Assembly (NCBI GenBank): GCA_030066195.1
Contig: JASJCB010000040.1
Location: forward strand, 20,204-84,203
Source: Acidobacteriota bacterium
GTDB lineage: Bacteria; Acidobacteriota; Holophagae; Acanthopleuribacterales; Acanthopleuribacteraceae
Direction of reading: 5' to 3'
DNA: 64,000 nucleotides
The translations under genes were made by a program, and so were the position numbers. How positions within the stretch are numbered: position 1 is the stretch's first letter; each line of letters begins with the position of its first letter. The notes beneath the pieces are model-generated. The model did not search any database and was not told the DNA's origin. It saw only the letters and a list, made by a program, of their open reading frames with translations. Below are positions 28,401 through 35,039 of this stretch, piece after piece.

Positions 28401-31300
28401 AACCGGCCGACCTGCCCGCCGGCGCAAGCGAGCACCTGGACTTCAGCGTACGCGTAGAGAGCGCGGGCGCGTTGGAAGTGATTGTCGAACTGGTCGGCGC
28501 GGGTGATCCCGACCCGGACTCCACGCCCGATAACGGAGCCGCCGGCGAGGATGACCTTGACAGCCATACGATCGATGTCACGGCGCCCGTGGTCGACCTG
28601 GACATTGAATACGTCCTGAACCGTATCGAGAACTGCCCGGATATCGCGATCTGGGTCCAGGTCACCAATAACGGCGAGGCGGTCAACAGCCTGAGCGCCG
28701 ATAACTTCACCATCCTGGAAGACGGCGTGCCGGTGCCTTTCGTCTACAACGGTGCGACTCTTTCCGGCGACTATGAACTGGTCTACACCACCCAAAACAC
28801 GGACGGGCAGAAACACACCATCGACGTGAGCGTGACCTACGAGGGTGAAACAGCCTTCTTCAACCAACAGATCCAAAACTGCCTGATCTCAGGCGTCATC
28901 GACATCACCAACGGCGAGACCATCACCGGCATCGGCGCGGCGCCCGGCGATTGGGCCTACTTCCGGCTGGAAGTGCCACCCTTGCAAGATCGCCTGGAAA
29001 TACAGGTCTTCGGCGGAGCCGGTGACTTCGATCTGTTCGTGAAAAAAGGCGATCTGCCGGCCCTGGGCAACTACGACCACATGAGTTGGTTCAATCAACC
29101 CGGGCAACCGCTGGTCATTGAAAACCCGCAACCGGGTGAATACTTCCTGGGCGTATACGCGGCCTCCTACCTGACCGACGTCAACCTGTTTGCCCAGTAC
29201 TCCGCGCTGAGCGGCAGCCTCGACCTGGTGGGCGTCTACACGGATAACTGCCCGAATCTGGCCGTGGATGTGGAAGTCACCATGGACGGCAACGGCGTGG
29301 GGGGCCTGAGCGCAAGCGATTTCACCCTGAGTGAAGACGGACTGGCGCAAAGTTTCACCGTCACCGAGTCACAGACGCCCGGCTTCTACACCCTGAACTA
29401 CACCACCGCCTTCCCGGACGGGGGGACACACCTGGTAGAAGTAAGCGCGCAAGTGATCGACCTGTCCCTGGCCGACAGCGCCGACTACCGCTGGTGCGAG
29501 CTTTCCGGCGTGGTCGATCTGGCCAACGGTGAGGTGGTTACCGATCTGGACGGAGCCAAAAACAGTTGGAAGCACTTTCGTATCGCGGTGCCCGCGGGAC
29601 AGGACACGCTGGACATCGAGATGTTCGGCGGCAAGGGCGACGCCGATTTGTACGTGCGACGCGGCAGCCTGCCTGACCTGGGAAGCTTTGACGCGGCGCC
29701 CTTCAGAAACGGCAACGACGAATCGGTTCGCTTCGACAACCCCGTCGCGGGCGATTACTACATCAGCCTCTTCGGCTTCCGCAAGTACCGGGACTTGAGT
29801 CTTACGGCTAAATACGAGGCCGCTGACCTGATGGTGACCATCGACAGCGTCTCCGTGGCCGAGTGTCCAAAGATCGTGGTTCAGGCCACGGTAACCTCCG
29901 GCGGAACGGCGGTCACCGATATCGGCGCGCCCGAGGTCCAATTACAGGACGGTTACGATCCGCCGATCGACCTGACCTCCTGGGAGCATCTGGGCGGCGG
30001 CACCTACCAATTCGACTACGACACCACGAATACGGACGGCGGGGTCAACTACTTCCTGCTGACGATCCTGCGAGGCAGCGGCGCGTTTGCTTCCGGCAGC
30101 TTCAGCGGTTGCCTGCGTGACGGCGGTTTGCTTGACGTTTGGATCAACGGCGAACACGGCGCGCCGGCAGGCGATGAAATCCTAATCCCGGTGCGCGTGC
30201 AGGCCGTCGAGGCGGCTTTCGAGGTACGGCTGTTCCGCTTCGACGTCTTCTACGACCCCACCGTGCTGGAATTCTTGGGTCAGGAAACGGCGGACACCCT
30301 GGTCGAGGAATGGGACTTCGTGGAAAGCACTGCCTTCGAACCGGGCCGCGTGGTGGTGAACGCCTCCGATATCGATCAACTGACCTTGAGTACCGAGGAG
30401 CCGGGCGAACTGATCGGCCTGCGCTTCCGCGTTCAGCCCGAGGCGACGGAAGACATGTGCAGCGATTTGCGCTTCGATCCGTCCTTCTTCATGTTCAACG
30501 GGGGCAATCCCCTGGCCCGCACGGGCAACGGTCAGTTCTGTGTCACCGAGGGCGCCTGTCCCAGGGCTCTGGGCGATATCAACGGCGACGGCGACGATGA
30601 CCAGGCCTTCGACGCCCTGCAAATCCTCAACGCGGTCTCGGGTGTGGCGACGGACTACGATCCGCTGCCGCTGTGCGTTGCCGATACCAATTGCAGCGGC
30701 GATATCACCGTCATGGACGCGGTGCTCATTCTACAGAAAAACGTGGAGTTGATCGCAAACTATTGCCAGGGCGTTCCGACCAGGGGCAGCGGCAGTATCG
30801 ACATCGGCATCCCGGCCGAGGACCTGACAGTGGATGTGGGCACGAGCTTCGAATTGCGGATCCAACTGGATCAACTGCCGGTAGACCCGGTCTACGGCTA
30901 CAGCTTCGACATCACCTACGACCCGAGCCTGATCACCCTGCGAACTGACACCCGACACGAGGAAACCCTGAGCCGACGCTGGAGCGCCCCGGTGGTTTCC
31001 AGGGAGCCGGGCCGTCTGACGGTAACCCAGGTCTCTCCGGTCAACGCGATCGACGGAACGGGCACGCTGTTGAGCATCCGAGGCACGGCCAACCCGATCA
31101 ACACGGGTACAACCCAACTTGAGTTCACGAGATTCTCCATCGCGGTAGAGGGTGAGACGGAACAAACCTTCGGCCCGTTCAACCTGACGGTAGGCGGAAC
31201 CCCCTGCTTCCGCACGGACCTCTACGAAACCTACCTCAACAACTGGCCGAACGGCTCAACTGTCCGAGACCTGGTAGACCTGTTCAACTGCAATCGTTAA
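16421..31300 (+). CDS. Giant secreted cohesin/DUF11/multi-metalloprotease/dockerin protein (4,959 aa)
   Basis: ATG 16421 follows GGGGGAGG; an upstream in-frame ATG at 16361 has no such site. Domain order, with approximate residues: signal peptide (1-25); cohesin-like (35-172); DUF11-like repeats 1-2; metalloprotease-like module 1 (428-726); repeats 3-7; module 2 (1363-1649); repeats 8-11; module 3 (2168-2455); repeats 12-14; module 4 (2845-3132); repeats 15-17; module 5 (3519-3804); repeats 18-19; an Ig-like segment; PPC-like domain (4157-4265); Ig-like; PPC-like (4363-4465); Ig-like; cohesin-like (4568-4710); dockerin (4713-4780, GDINGDGDDD and ADTNCSGDIT loops); cohesin-like (4791-4925); a C-terminal tail with two Cys. 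Modules 2-5 carry HEIGH (1517), HEFAH (2324), HEFAH (3001) and HEMGH (3673), each followed by GLGF and later by a Met-turn-like LMEP or similar. Module 1 has VELAR (583) instead and is presumably inactive. Each repeat ends near DPDSTPxNG...EDD, an acidic, possibly calcium-binding hinge. The product should be an exported surface or released multi-protease fibre. The c-di-GMP riboswitch upstream may control it. Confidence 0.95.
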   Translation: MGRYVASPLILWILMTGYGFSPPPQEPGNRAVDPVQVWISDGHAAEAGESLTIPVLVGRILEAHRIQSFELEILFDAALLDYTGLQLTGSLIETWDLVVDNEPTPGRVLISAASTAGSELTVDSDAVLLYLTFDVPGGAVPGCTDLTLEPSGFQFNAGEPSASLFDGEFCVVAAPAPSADLSLSGEISAQTASPGDTVTLSWTLTNHGPDAVGAVTVSAPLPAALTYAGDDAGGSYNAGSGDWTVGALASGSSATLNLTTTFNGGEAVSSAEVSASDTGDPDSTPGNGNGDEDDTAVLTVREPSADLDLAVRVSNTAPFEDEQVTFTLTLTNQGPDAATDIQVSAPLPSGLVGVVRGGVYSNGVWTIPALAAEASVTLEIDAVGSTAGSYTLTAEVKTVNENDPDSTPNNDDPTEDDRESTTVLVRPAVGAVIQFVSGNINGEGLTDNTPVAPVGGNPGATLGDRRRLALEHAASIWGSYLISDVTIRVLVEFTEGDCDGANGFMMRGTPYTASRAFSPGDSTWYPIALANAITGIDQNAREEIVLVINSAPDDGACRAATDWYYGLDAEPNGATDFVTQALVELARGLGFAPMVNASSGAELSGTDDIFSKFIKDSVSGKFWSAMSNSERLASAADPDNLRWTGTRTLTAAAERLNEGILGDGFLPMTVTDFRFDAVGSVAPDRFMFSFGDLNPDEMLEDGLTGANHDPGLAAEALYDLGWVPRRQADLRVEMTVDNMAAVPFEDIVFTITVTNDGPDDATEVEVTDLLPGGLSYTSHIASTGSYTPGNGLWAVGNLAAGVSATLELTVEVQPTGLKENVAEVTGVEEGDPDSSPDNGLIDEDDYAAVSVGSADLSLSLTADNLAPSMGDTVGLTITVTNDGPDSATGVEVKNLLSTAWPPVLVHLGDDSGGSYDTTTGKWQVGALASGDTAVLTIDVRVDAQSPVSNTAQITASDLADPDSTPGNNDAAEDDQETITLAVPNADLSLAFAPFTDFPNPGETIDVDLTVSNAGPNTATGVNTTILIPTGLSYVSHSGNGSYSSGSGIWNAGNLNSGASKTLTLTLSVDNGGTRTLSAEITNAPVLDPDSDPGNNDPSEDDIDTLTVTTAKADLSLVQSVLNGTANAGDDVTFILQVRNDGPQDASGVTVQHDIPAALSYQSHSGPGSYSSGSGLWTVGALASGATAELSVVARVTVAGTHVITAEVAASDQEDPDSTPGNGSGEDDFATVTVGKADLNLSMTVTEPTPFVGDRITFTLTVDNDGPEDATNVAVSVDIGDGLSLVDGSRTGSVFNWDVGALAAGSELMTQFSVSVDSIGGKFVTAEVSAVDHFDTDSTPNNGVIGEDDLARLLIAPRSTGSGARIVIVNMDGAGEGFNDPTPATPVGGNTGATLGEQRLQAFEYAASLWAANISSDVVIHVAAWFDPLFCSGSGAVLGQAAPWTVSRDFPNAPKTDTWYAVATANAIAGKDLNGGSPEIFAQFNSTLDSGCLGGKRWYYGFDRSGGGNFDAVSTILHEIGHGLGFLTLTQSNGARFFGRNDIYAFFLEDHSTGLTWDRLTDAQRAASITDSGDLHWVGPNVVANSGHLRSGRHSSGHVEMYAPNPVRPGSSTSHFSTSLSPNDLMEPFDTGPDHDLGLTANLMLDIGWPGQPKTDLSVTQTLSNAGPELGDIVSVTITVTNGGPAQTQEVTAQVRADAGLVYQGHSGDGSYTPGTGAWDIGLMEPGDQVTLTIDLLVDDLDPMEHRVEITGSTRPDPDSTPNNGSSGEDDDSTVTVEPFFVGVSDLSLSLGVDNTLPTVLDTITYSVSVTNDGPDVAGDVSVLFKLPAGLVYVSDTGDYNPASGIWTIGTLNAGATDMIDISVTVADAGLKTATAEVFLSGSDDPDSTPDNRDPAEDDRAGIDIDAQPLGTSDLSLVMGIDDQNPNPDETVTLTVDLANAGPDTAESIAVTVNLPTGYGLIGSGGDGTFSGNTWSPGDIASGDGKTLTVDLSAGSRGEKEVKAEVTSVLQDDPDSTPNNGNAAEDDFDRLFVQVPEADLQLNMTVSEPVVTVDDHVSFSLTVTNDNGPFDASGVSVKAQLPPGLTYVGHSGDGSYSDDTAVWTVGAVPVAGSASLAIEVSVDLPGARTLAAEIRAMDQLDSDSLPNNGSPVEDDRAEATVTTRATGGATIVILNADAAGEGFNDPTPTSPVGGNDGATLGQQRLNAFQHAADILGQMINSDVTIVVESNFDPLTCSSSSAVLGSAGAKNVARNFPGAPERDTWYHMALANAIAGSDLNGETAEIRARFNSSMDNNNNCLSGAGWYYGLDGNPGRNIDLVSVLLHEFAHGLGFSTFVNGRTGQRFLGMNDVYMKRLEDHAAGGTWDNLTDSGRAASAVRTGNLHWIGPRVTGSSGVLNAGVSNGHVEMYAPNPFRAGSSVSHFSTSLSPNELMEPSYTGPNHDPGLALALFADIGWNARGSADLSLGLQVDNPGAEPGDTVTFTLSVSNDGPEDAGAIIVDALLPPGLSFSGADGDGSYDDGTGEWTVGTVLDGNTAVVQIEAVVGIGVKTFSAEIAASDTGDSDSTPGNGQAGEDDSASASVGSADLTVTISADDLTPDEGGVVTLTVDVNNNGPDPTGDVTVLAPLPAGLSLSAVSHPGYNVNTGVWTVGDLNGARALASLSIEAVVTTAAPVTFEAELMTANLSDPDSTPGNGQPAEDDHDRIVLEPAAQPKADLSLAMTADDPAPFVGEPVTLRFTATNNGPETPQSVQVTVTLPAGINLIEQLGDGSYDLGLNRWNPPTLGPGSSASFELLVWAETAGVKEVSAEITGSSLPDPDSVPGNGNAAEDDQVSLELLPKVPVTTEIVILNADAPGEGFNDPTPAAPVGGNSGVTLGEQRLIAFRYAADIWASLLEINSTVVVRAKFDPLQCNSSSGVLGAAGPNSVEKDFPGAPKSGTWYHAALAHSIAGTDLNGADPEINATFNSQIDNNDGCMRGTNWYYGLDARPGSNIDLVSVLLHEFAHGLGFSTLVNGQTGATFQGFPDVFMTFLEDHSLNKNWPALTATQRANSARDTGDLHWTGASVNAGSGALTSGTGGGHVEMYAPGNYAPGSSVSHFSTSLAPNELMEPSYTGPNHNPGLSVNLMEDLGWGGRGEADLSLEVTVNDTAPDFGDTVTFTLTLTNHGPDELTSADIAAALPAGLTYVSDSGDYTAGVWSVSDLASGASDVLTLSATVASGSAMTFTGEVSFSAAADPDSTPGNGAPGEDDQGAVTIVPTGSGTADLSLTLTVSDTEPEVGAEITYTVTVSNAGPDTATSVKVVLPLDNSITWLSDTGDFNFGTGIWDVGSLTSGASDTIDITVRVNEQLPLLTVAEVFAADQEDPDSSPNNGEEAEDDRDSVTVVPVLVPRADLSLTVDVDNGNPLLGGLVNFTITVRNDGPVLATGIQVTAHLPLNLTLISASGDYSGGVWNLGDLPAGQSEALVVQVQANAIGLTAFEAEITAASPGDPDSTVANGNPAEDDQDSVNVVPKSGIGARIVILNADPPGTGFNDPTPVPAVGGNTGTTLGEQRLIAFQYAADLWGALLQSDVDIVVRANFGNLTCTSSGATLGSAGPKNVARDFANAPVAGTWYPMALANALAGTDLNGADHEINASFNGQLDSAACLGNVGWYYGLDQNPGQNIDLVTVLIHEMGHGLGFLSLMNSGGVYFQNLPDAYTRNLEDHSRNRMLTQLTQGERASAVVNSGNLHWIGDNVKAASTHLTAGRTSSGHVEMFAPNPYQSGSSVSHYSNSLVPLDFMRAYYGAATHEMGLGAALMYDIGWEPPSRADLALAGVVDNPAPLAGDTVTFTLTLGNDGPEPATGVEVAIFLPSGLDYAGDNGGGSYDSGTGIWTPAALPNGSVVELELSVTVLADGDKSLIAEVALSDQNDPDSRPGNGAADEDDYTRVSVGEADISLDLASAVNNAVVGDVVPFSLSITNDGPNPASGLSVAVTLPAGLTLAAGALDSGLWEPADLPAGASEHLDFSVRVESAGALEVIVELVGAGDPDPDSTPDNGAAGEDDLDSHTIDVTAPVVDLDIEYVLNRIENCPDIAIWVQVTNNGEAVNSLSADNFTILEDGVPVPFVYNGATLSGDYELVYTTQNTDGQKHTIDVSVTYEGETAFFNQQIQNCLISGVIDITNGETITGIGAAPGDWAYFRLEVPPLQDRLEIQVFGGAGDFDLFVKKGDLPALGNYDHMSWFNQPGQPLVIENPQPGEYFLGVYAASYLTDVNLFAQYSALSGSLDLVGVYTDNCPNLAVDVEVTMDGNGVGGLSASDFTLSEDGLAQSFTVTESQTPGFYTLNYTTAFPDGGTHLVEVSAQVIDLSLADSADYRWCELSGVVDLANGEVVTDLDGAKNSWKHFRIAVPAGQDTLDIEMFGGKGDADLYVRRGSLPDLGSFDAAPFRNGNDESVRFDNPVAGDYYISLFGFRKYRDLSLTAKYEAADLMVTIDSVSVAECPKIVVQATVTSGGTAVTDIGAPEVQLQDGYDPPIDLTSWEHLGGGTYQFDYDTTNTDGGVNYFLLTILRGSGAFASGSFSGCLRDGGLLDVWINGEHGAPAGDEILIPVRVQAVEAAFEVRLFRFDVFYDPTVLEFLGQETADTLVEEWDFVESTAFEPGRVVVNASDIDQLTLSTEEPGELIGLRFRVQPEATEDMCSDLRFDPSFFMFNGGNPLARTGNGQFCVTEGACPRALGDINGDGDDDQAFDALQILNAVSGVATDYDPLPLCVADTNCSGDITVMDAVLILQKNVELIANYCQGVPTRGSGSIDIGIPAEDLTVDVGTSFELRIQLDQLPVDPVYGYSFDITYDPSLITLRTDTRHEETLSRRWSAPVVSREPGRLTVTQVSPVNAIDGTGTLLSIRGTANPINTGTTQLEFTRFSIAVEGETEQTFGPFNLTVGGTPCFRTDLYETYLNNWPNGSTVRDLVDLFNCNR

Positions 31301-31398
31301 TCGAAGGATCGTCGGGAGTTTTGTTTTGCCCCGGATGAAACTGGAGTCCTTTAGAATTACTTAAAGGAGAAACGGCCGGCCACATCTATTGCCGATGC

Positions 31399-32307
31399 TT
31401 AATCTTCAGACGGCGTTTCCGGCTTGATTTCTTCTTCGGAGAGTCCGGTGATTCGGAGGATGACTTTCAACTCGACACCTTCAGCGAGCATCCCTCTGGC
31501 GGCTTCTAACAGGCCTTCCTTCTTCCCTTTCTCTATGCCTCTTTCTTCGCCTCTCTCTTCGCCGCGCTTAATCCCTTTCTCTTCGCCCTTCTCAAACCAG
31601 TATTGCTTCATCATGACGATCTCCTCTTCCTCGTTGATCAAGGACTCCAGGGCCTCATGTTCTTCTAAATCTATTTTAGCGTACTTGTCAATGTAATCCG
31701 TGTACTTTCTAAATCGGATCGGGTCGGTCAGGCGACTCAGGTTGATATAGGCATCGGCCGCAACCGTGAGTCGATTTTCCTTGTCGTAGCGCATCAACGG
31801 CGACAGGATATGCTTCACCGGGTTCTTGCTGCCGGCCACTAATTTGGCCGGGATCTCACTTAACTTGACGCGTGCAAAGGTGAAGTAGAACCACAGCACC
31901 CCGAAAGCCTCCAGACTGATCTCCCGTTGGACATCTTTCCGCCATTCCTCCTTATCCGTGAAAACGACGATGGGAAGGATCGGAACCCCCTTGAAGTGCT
32001 CGGCCAGATCCAGGGCGTAATGGGCCATTTTGTAGATGGAGAAGCTGTAATTGTCGCCTTTGTGTTCAATCAGGGGCACAAGCGCCTTGCCGTTTTCGAA
32101 CTCTATGTATATGGCCGAATCATTGCGCCTGCCCCTGTCCGTGAGCTTCTGTTTCTTCGCTTCCTGAAGCGGAAAGCTGATCTTTACGATCTTACCGTAT
32201 ACCTTTTCCACGCCGGGAAGCAGCCAGTCGATGGTTTCTCTGGGGAAATCCAGGATCAGGTTCTTGAAACCGGAATCATGACTGAAATCGCTATTATCTT
32301 CTTGCAT
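31399..32307 (-). CDS. Rpn/PDDEXK-family nuclease-like protein
   Basis: 302 residues from ATG 32307, with GGAG six bases upstream. Residues 60-90 contain Asp63 in RRNDSAIYIEF, then Glu81 and Lys83 in IEHKGD, the D-x(n)-E-x-K layout of PD-(D/E)XK nucleases. Together with the C-terminal run of KGEEKGIKRGEERGEERG and EGLLEAARGM, this is typical of the Rpn recombination-promoting nuclease/PDDEXK transposase-related family. These proteins promote DNA breakage and RecA-independent recombination in E. coli and are widespread as mobile, lineage-specific copies. The Glu/Lys/Gly-rich tail is encoded by degenerate short repeats. The gene stands alone, tail-to-tail with the giant gene. Confidence 0.85.
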   Translation of the reverse strand: MQEDNSDFSHDSGFKNLILDFPRETIDWLLPGVEKVYGKIVKISFPLQEAKKQKLTDRGRRNDSAIYIEFENGKALVPLIEHKGDNYSFSIYKMAHYALDLAEHFKGVPILPIVVFTDKEEWRKDVQREISLEAFGVLWFYFTFARVKLSEIPAKLVAGSKNPVKHILSPLMRYDKENRLTVAADAYINLSRLTDPIRFRKYTDYIDKYAKIDLEEHEALESLINEEEEIVMMKQYWFEKGEEKGIKRGEERGEERGIEKGKKEGLLEAARGMLAEGVELKVILRITGLSEEEIKPETPSED

Positions 32308-32815
32308 CAATTACTCCACCGCGGAGATGGGAAGACCTGGTTTGTTGACTGCCGAAATCAAAGAAATTGCAGCCGGTTCACTAAGTCTACGTGAGATAAC
32401 TAACTGACTGCCAGGGATTATTGAAAAACAGGGATGAAAGACGTTTCACCCCGCCAAAAGTGGTTGGAAAGCTGCCCTTGGTCCCGGTTTCCAATACGAG
32501 TTGCTTCTGGGAATTGTGGCAGCCTTTCCGCCTCATCAGGCTTTTGTATATTTCAAGTGAGATAAGTCACACTCGATTTACACTGGAAAGGTTGTGAGAT
32601 AAAGATTCGCTTCGCGTTTTTTTGCGGTATGGTGTAGAATTTACTTGTAAGCAGCTCGCGATCTTTGTTCCAAGGCTTTCTTATTTCCCTTGGCACTTTT
32701 CAGATTCGATTGTCGTATATAGGAAATGAACAGGCTGCCACGGTGTTTCCCCAGTAGTCGATCGATGCGTTTTATTGATGATGCCGGTCTCTGTTAGTCC
32801 AGGAGGTTCCCCCTT
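32308..32815. other. Spacer upstream of thioredoxin gene
   Basis: About 500 bases without a gene. TAGAAT at 32635-32640 could be a -10 box for trxA, but the sequence at the expected -35 position (TTCGCG, 32611-32616) is a poor match. A GGTTGGAAAG-like phrase and AGTGAGATAAGT/GTGAGATAAAG repeats (about 32560-32605) are visible. I see no RNA gene. Confidence 0.35.
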
Positions 32816-33142
32816 ATGACGCTTGAAACCACAATTTTCGAGGTTACTGACACTAGTTTTAACGACGTCCTTCAGGCCGACCGCCCTGTTCTGGTCGATT
32901 TCCAAGCGCCCTGGTGCGGCCCTTGCCGTCAGATGAGTCCGCTTTTGGAGAACATGGCGGAACGTCGGGACGACATTATGGTGGCATCGGTCGATGTGGA
33001 CCAAAACCAGGATCTGGCGGTCAAATACCAAATCACATCCATTCCCACACTGATGATGTTCAAAAACGGTTCGGTTGTAGAGCGGCTGAGCGGCGCCATG
33101 CCCGTCACGGCGCTGAACGCGCTGGTCGAGCGCAACCTGTAA
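32816..33142 (+). CDS. trxA: Thioredoxin
   Basis: 108 residues, the standard thioredoxin length, from an ATG behind AGGAGG. The active site is WCGPC with the redox cysteines at 34 and 37. LVDFQAPWCGPC, the cis-proline loop SIPTLMMFKNG and the buried Asp region all fit the thioredoxin fold. It acts in the cytoplasm, reducing disulphides in client proteins with electrons from thioredoxin reductase. It is single and convergent with the gene ending at 33240. The residue before the CxxC tryptophan is Pro rather than the usual Glu/Asp context, a common variant. Confidence 0.96.
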   Translation: MTLETTIFEVTDTSFNDVLQADRPVLVDFQAPWCGPCRQMSPLLENMAERRDDIMVASVDVDQNQDLAVKYQITSIPTLMMFKNGSVVERLSGAMPVTALNALVERNL

Positions 33143-33239
33143 CTACAACGTTGAGCGAATGAAGGGGGCGCCTGCCCCCGGAATCGCCGCATCATCGGCC
33201 CTTCAAGGCCTACAAAGAATCGGGAACCTCAAAAAACCG

Positions 33240-34769
33240 CTATTTCAGGTCCTCGATACGCATATCCCGGAAGCGGAGGGTACGTTCCTCCAGAGTCAGG
33301 GAGATTTCATCCGATTCGGTGTCCAGGCGGTAGCCGATCCGGGCCAGACGACGGCCGCCGTTCAGGTAACCGCTTTTGGCCAGGCGGATGAGGCGCGCAA
33401 AATCCTCGTAACCGGAGAAGGCGCCTTGCGAGATTTTGCGGTTGCGGTCGCGAAAGACCCGGCCGCGCAGCCAGTCGTCCAGTTCCAACATGCGTTGCAT
33501 TTCCATGCTGTTGGCGGGTTTCAGGCCCTCTCGTTTGTCGCGGAGGTAGTTCTTGGGCCGGTCTTCCTCGCGTTGGTAGTATTTACGCGGGCGCGGCGGG
33601 TCGGCCTTTTCGTGGTCGTTCCAGTGATGCGGATCCGCCCGCATGAGCACCGGGCTGATCAGTTCCTGGAAGAAATCGCGCGGCACCATGTCTTCATTGC
33701 ATTGCACCAACTCGGTCAGACGGTCGCGGATATCTTCGATGCGGTGGCTTTTACGCTCCAGTTCGCGCAGGTAGGCGTACATCTTGCGCACCACCATAAA
33801 CGCCGATTCGTGGATGCGTCCGCACAGTTGATCCAATAAGCCGCCCTGGCGGTGAAAGGCCAGCAGGTCGCGAGGGATATTGCGATGACCCGGATTCTGC
33901 CGGTTGCGGCGCAGGAAGTGGGGAGCGCGCTTGCGTTCCTCCTCCATGATTTCCAGAGCCGCCGCGATGCGGGTCATGTATTTGTCCTTGTTCAGGGTTT
34001 CCAGCAGCGGCATGACTTCCTGGTTCAGGCTGCCCATCTTGCGCAGGAAGTCCTGAAGGTAGGTTTCCAGTTCCACGATGATGTCTTTCAGCTCACGGTG
34101 GTTGTAGGATCGGGTAATGAATCCCAGCAGACGCGCGTTGAAATCGCTGAGGTTGACGTGGATGGCGTTGGTAATTTCCTCTACTTTCAACAGGTGGTAG
34201 GTCACCCGGCGCGCCTCTTCCTCGCCGCCTTGATCGGGGCGAAAGGCGCGCAGGTAACGCAGGAGGTCTTTAAGGCTGTGCACCGCGTCTTCGAGCTGGT
34301 TCCGGGCGTCGGCGCCTCGCTCTTCCAAGTCCTCATGCAGGCGCTCCTCCAGCCAGTTGAGGAAAGCGCTCGCTTCCTCCGTAAGGCTGTAGCGAAACTT
34401 GCGTTTACGATTATCCCGATAGCCGCGAATGCGCTCTTTCTCGATGCGGGAATTGGTCAATCCCCAGGCGGTTAATTGATCCAGGTCGGCCCGGAAATGG
34501 TCCAGGTCGTAATCTTTGCCTTCCACCAGCGATTGAGCTTGACGAACACTGTCGTAAAGGTCCTCGTAAAGCGGCTCGAGATTTTGGGCGCGTCGCAGCA
34601 ACAGCATGCCGTAGAGGATCTGAAGATAGTAGATGTTGCGTTCGGCCAGCAACAAATTACCCAGATGCGGATTACGCCCGCCGATCAGGGCCCGGCCGGC
34701 CCCTCGGTCGAAAGCCTGTACGGCGTTTTCACTGAAGATGTGGATTGGATCGAAGGTTGAACTGCGCAT
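33240..34769 (-). CDS. Orphan JetA/MukF-like (DUF2397-type) winged-helix and coiled-coil protein
   Basis: 509 residues. Residues ~40-130 look like a winged-helix domain (LAERNIYYLQILYGMLLLRR, FRADLDQLTAWGLTNSR, YRDNRKRKFRYSLTEEASAFL). Long amphipathic helices then run to ~370 (VTYHLLKVEEITNAIHVNL, IIVELETYLQDFLRKM). The C-terminus is basic with beta-hairpins (DEISLTLEERTLRFRDM). This order is what I remember for MukF-like kleisin subunits of SMC systems such as Wadjet JetA and DUF2397/TIGR02677 proteins. However, no SMC ATPase, JetB-like or TOPRIM nuclease gene is adjacent: neighbours are trxA and a repeat array. It is either an orphan adopted for another role or only an analogous fold. Family placement is from memory. 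Confidence 0.6.
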   Translation of the reverse strand: MRSSTFDPIHIFSENAVQAFDRGAGRALIGGRNPHLGNLLLAERNIYYLQILYGMLLLRRAQNLEPLYEDLYDSVRQAQSLVEGKDYDLDHFRADLDQLTAWGLTNSRIEKERIRGYRDNRKRKFRYSLTEEASAFLNWLEERLHEDLEERGADARNQLEDAVHSLKDLLRYLRAFRPDQGGEEEARRVTYHLLKVEEITNAIHVNLSDFNARLLGFITRSYNHRELKDIIVELETYLQDFLRKMGSLNQEVMPLLETLNKDKYMTRIAAALEIMEEERKRAPHFLRRNRQNPGHRNIPRDLLAFHRQGGLLDQLCGRIHESAFMVVRKMYAYLRELERKSHRIEDIRDRLTELVQCNEDMVPRDFFQELISPVLMRADPHHWNDHEKADPPRPRKYYQREEDRPKNYLRDKREGLKPANSMEMQRMLELDDWLRGRVFRDRNRKISQGAFSGYEDFARLIRLAKSGYLNGGRRLARIGYRLDTESDEISLTLEERTLRFRDMRIEDLK

Positions 34770-35039
34770 TTCCCGCCCGGCCTTGAAGTTCTCAAAGGGC
34801 CCTTATCATATCAGAAAGCCGGCGCACGACAAAGGCGCCGGCATGCGCCGGATGCGCCGGCCGGGGTTTATCCACCACCACAATTCGCATCTGAGTACGA
34901 CGCTGTCGTCGGTATTAGCACTGAGGCCGTTGCTTATTTGTAAAAACATCTAATTTGGATGTTAAACATGGCTTTGGTCCATAAATCAGCAAGTTTTTTG
35001 CAAAAATGCCCGTTTTGGACCGCTTCAGGTCTATCGATG

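Noticed and set aside
16997..31165. Long antisense open frames inside the giant gene (for example 19199-21655, minus, 818 codons)
   Set aside because: They mirror the GC-rich, repeat-built sense gene, have low-complexity Gly/Ala/Val/His content, no ribosome sites, and repeat with its modules.
31399..32307. Transposase of an insertion sequence
   Set aside because: PD-(D/E)XK Rpn-like proteins are often labelled transposases, but I see no terminal inverted repeats or target duplication around the gene.
33240..34769. A complete Wadjet defence system
   Set aside because: Only a JetA-like candidate is present; no SMC ATPase, JetB or JetD-like nuclease gene flanks it.
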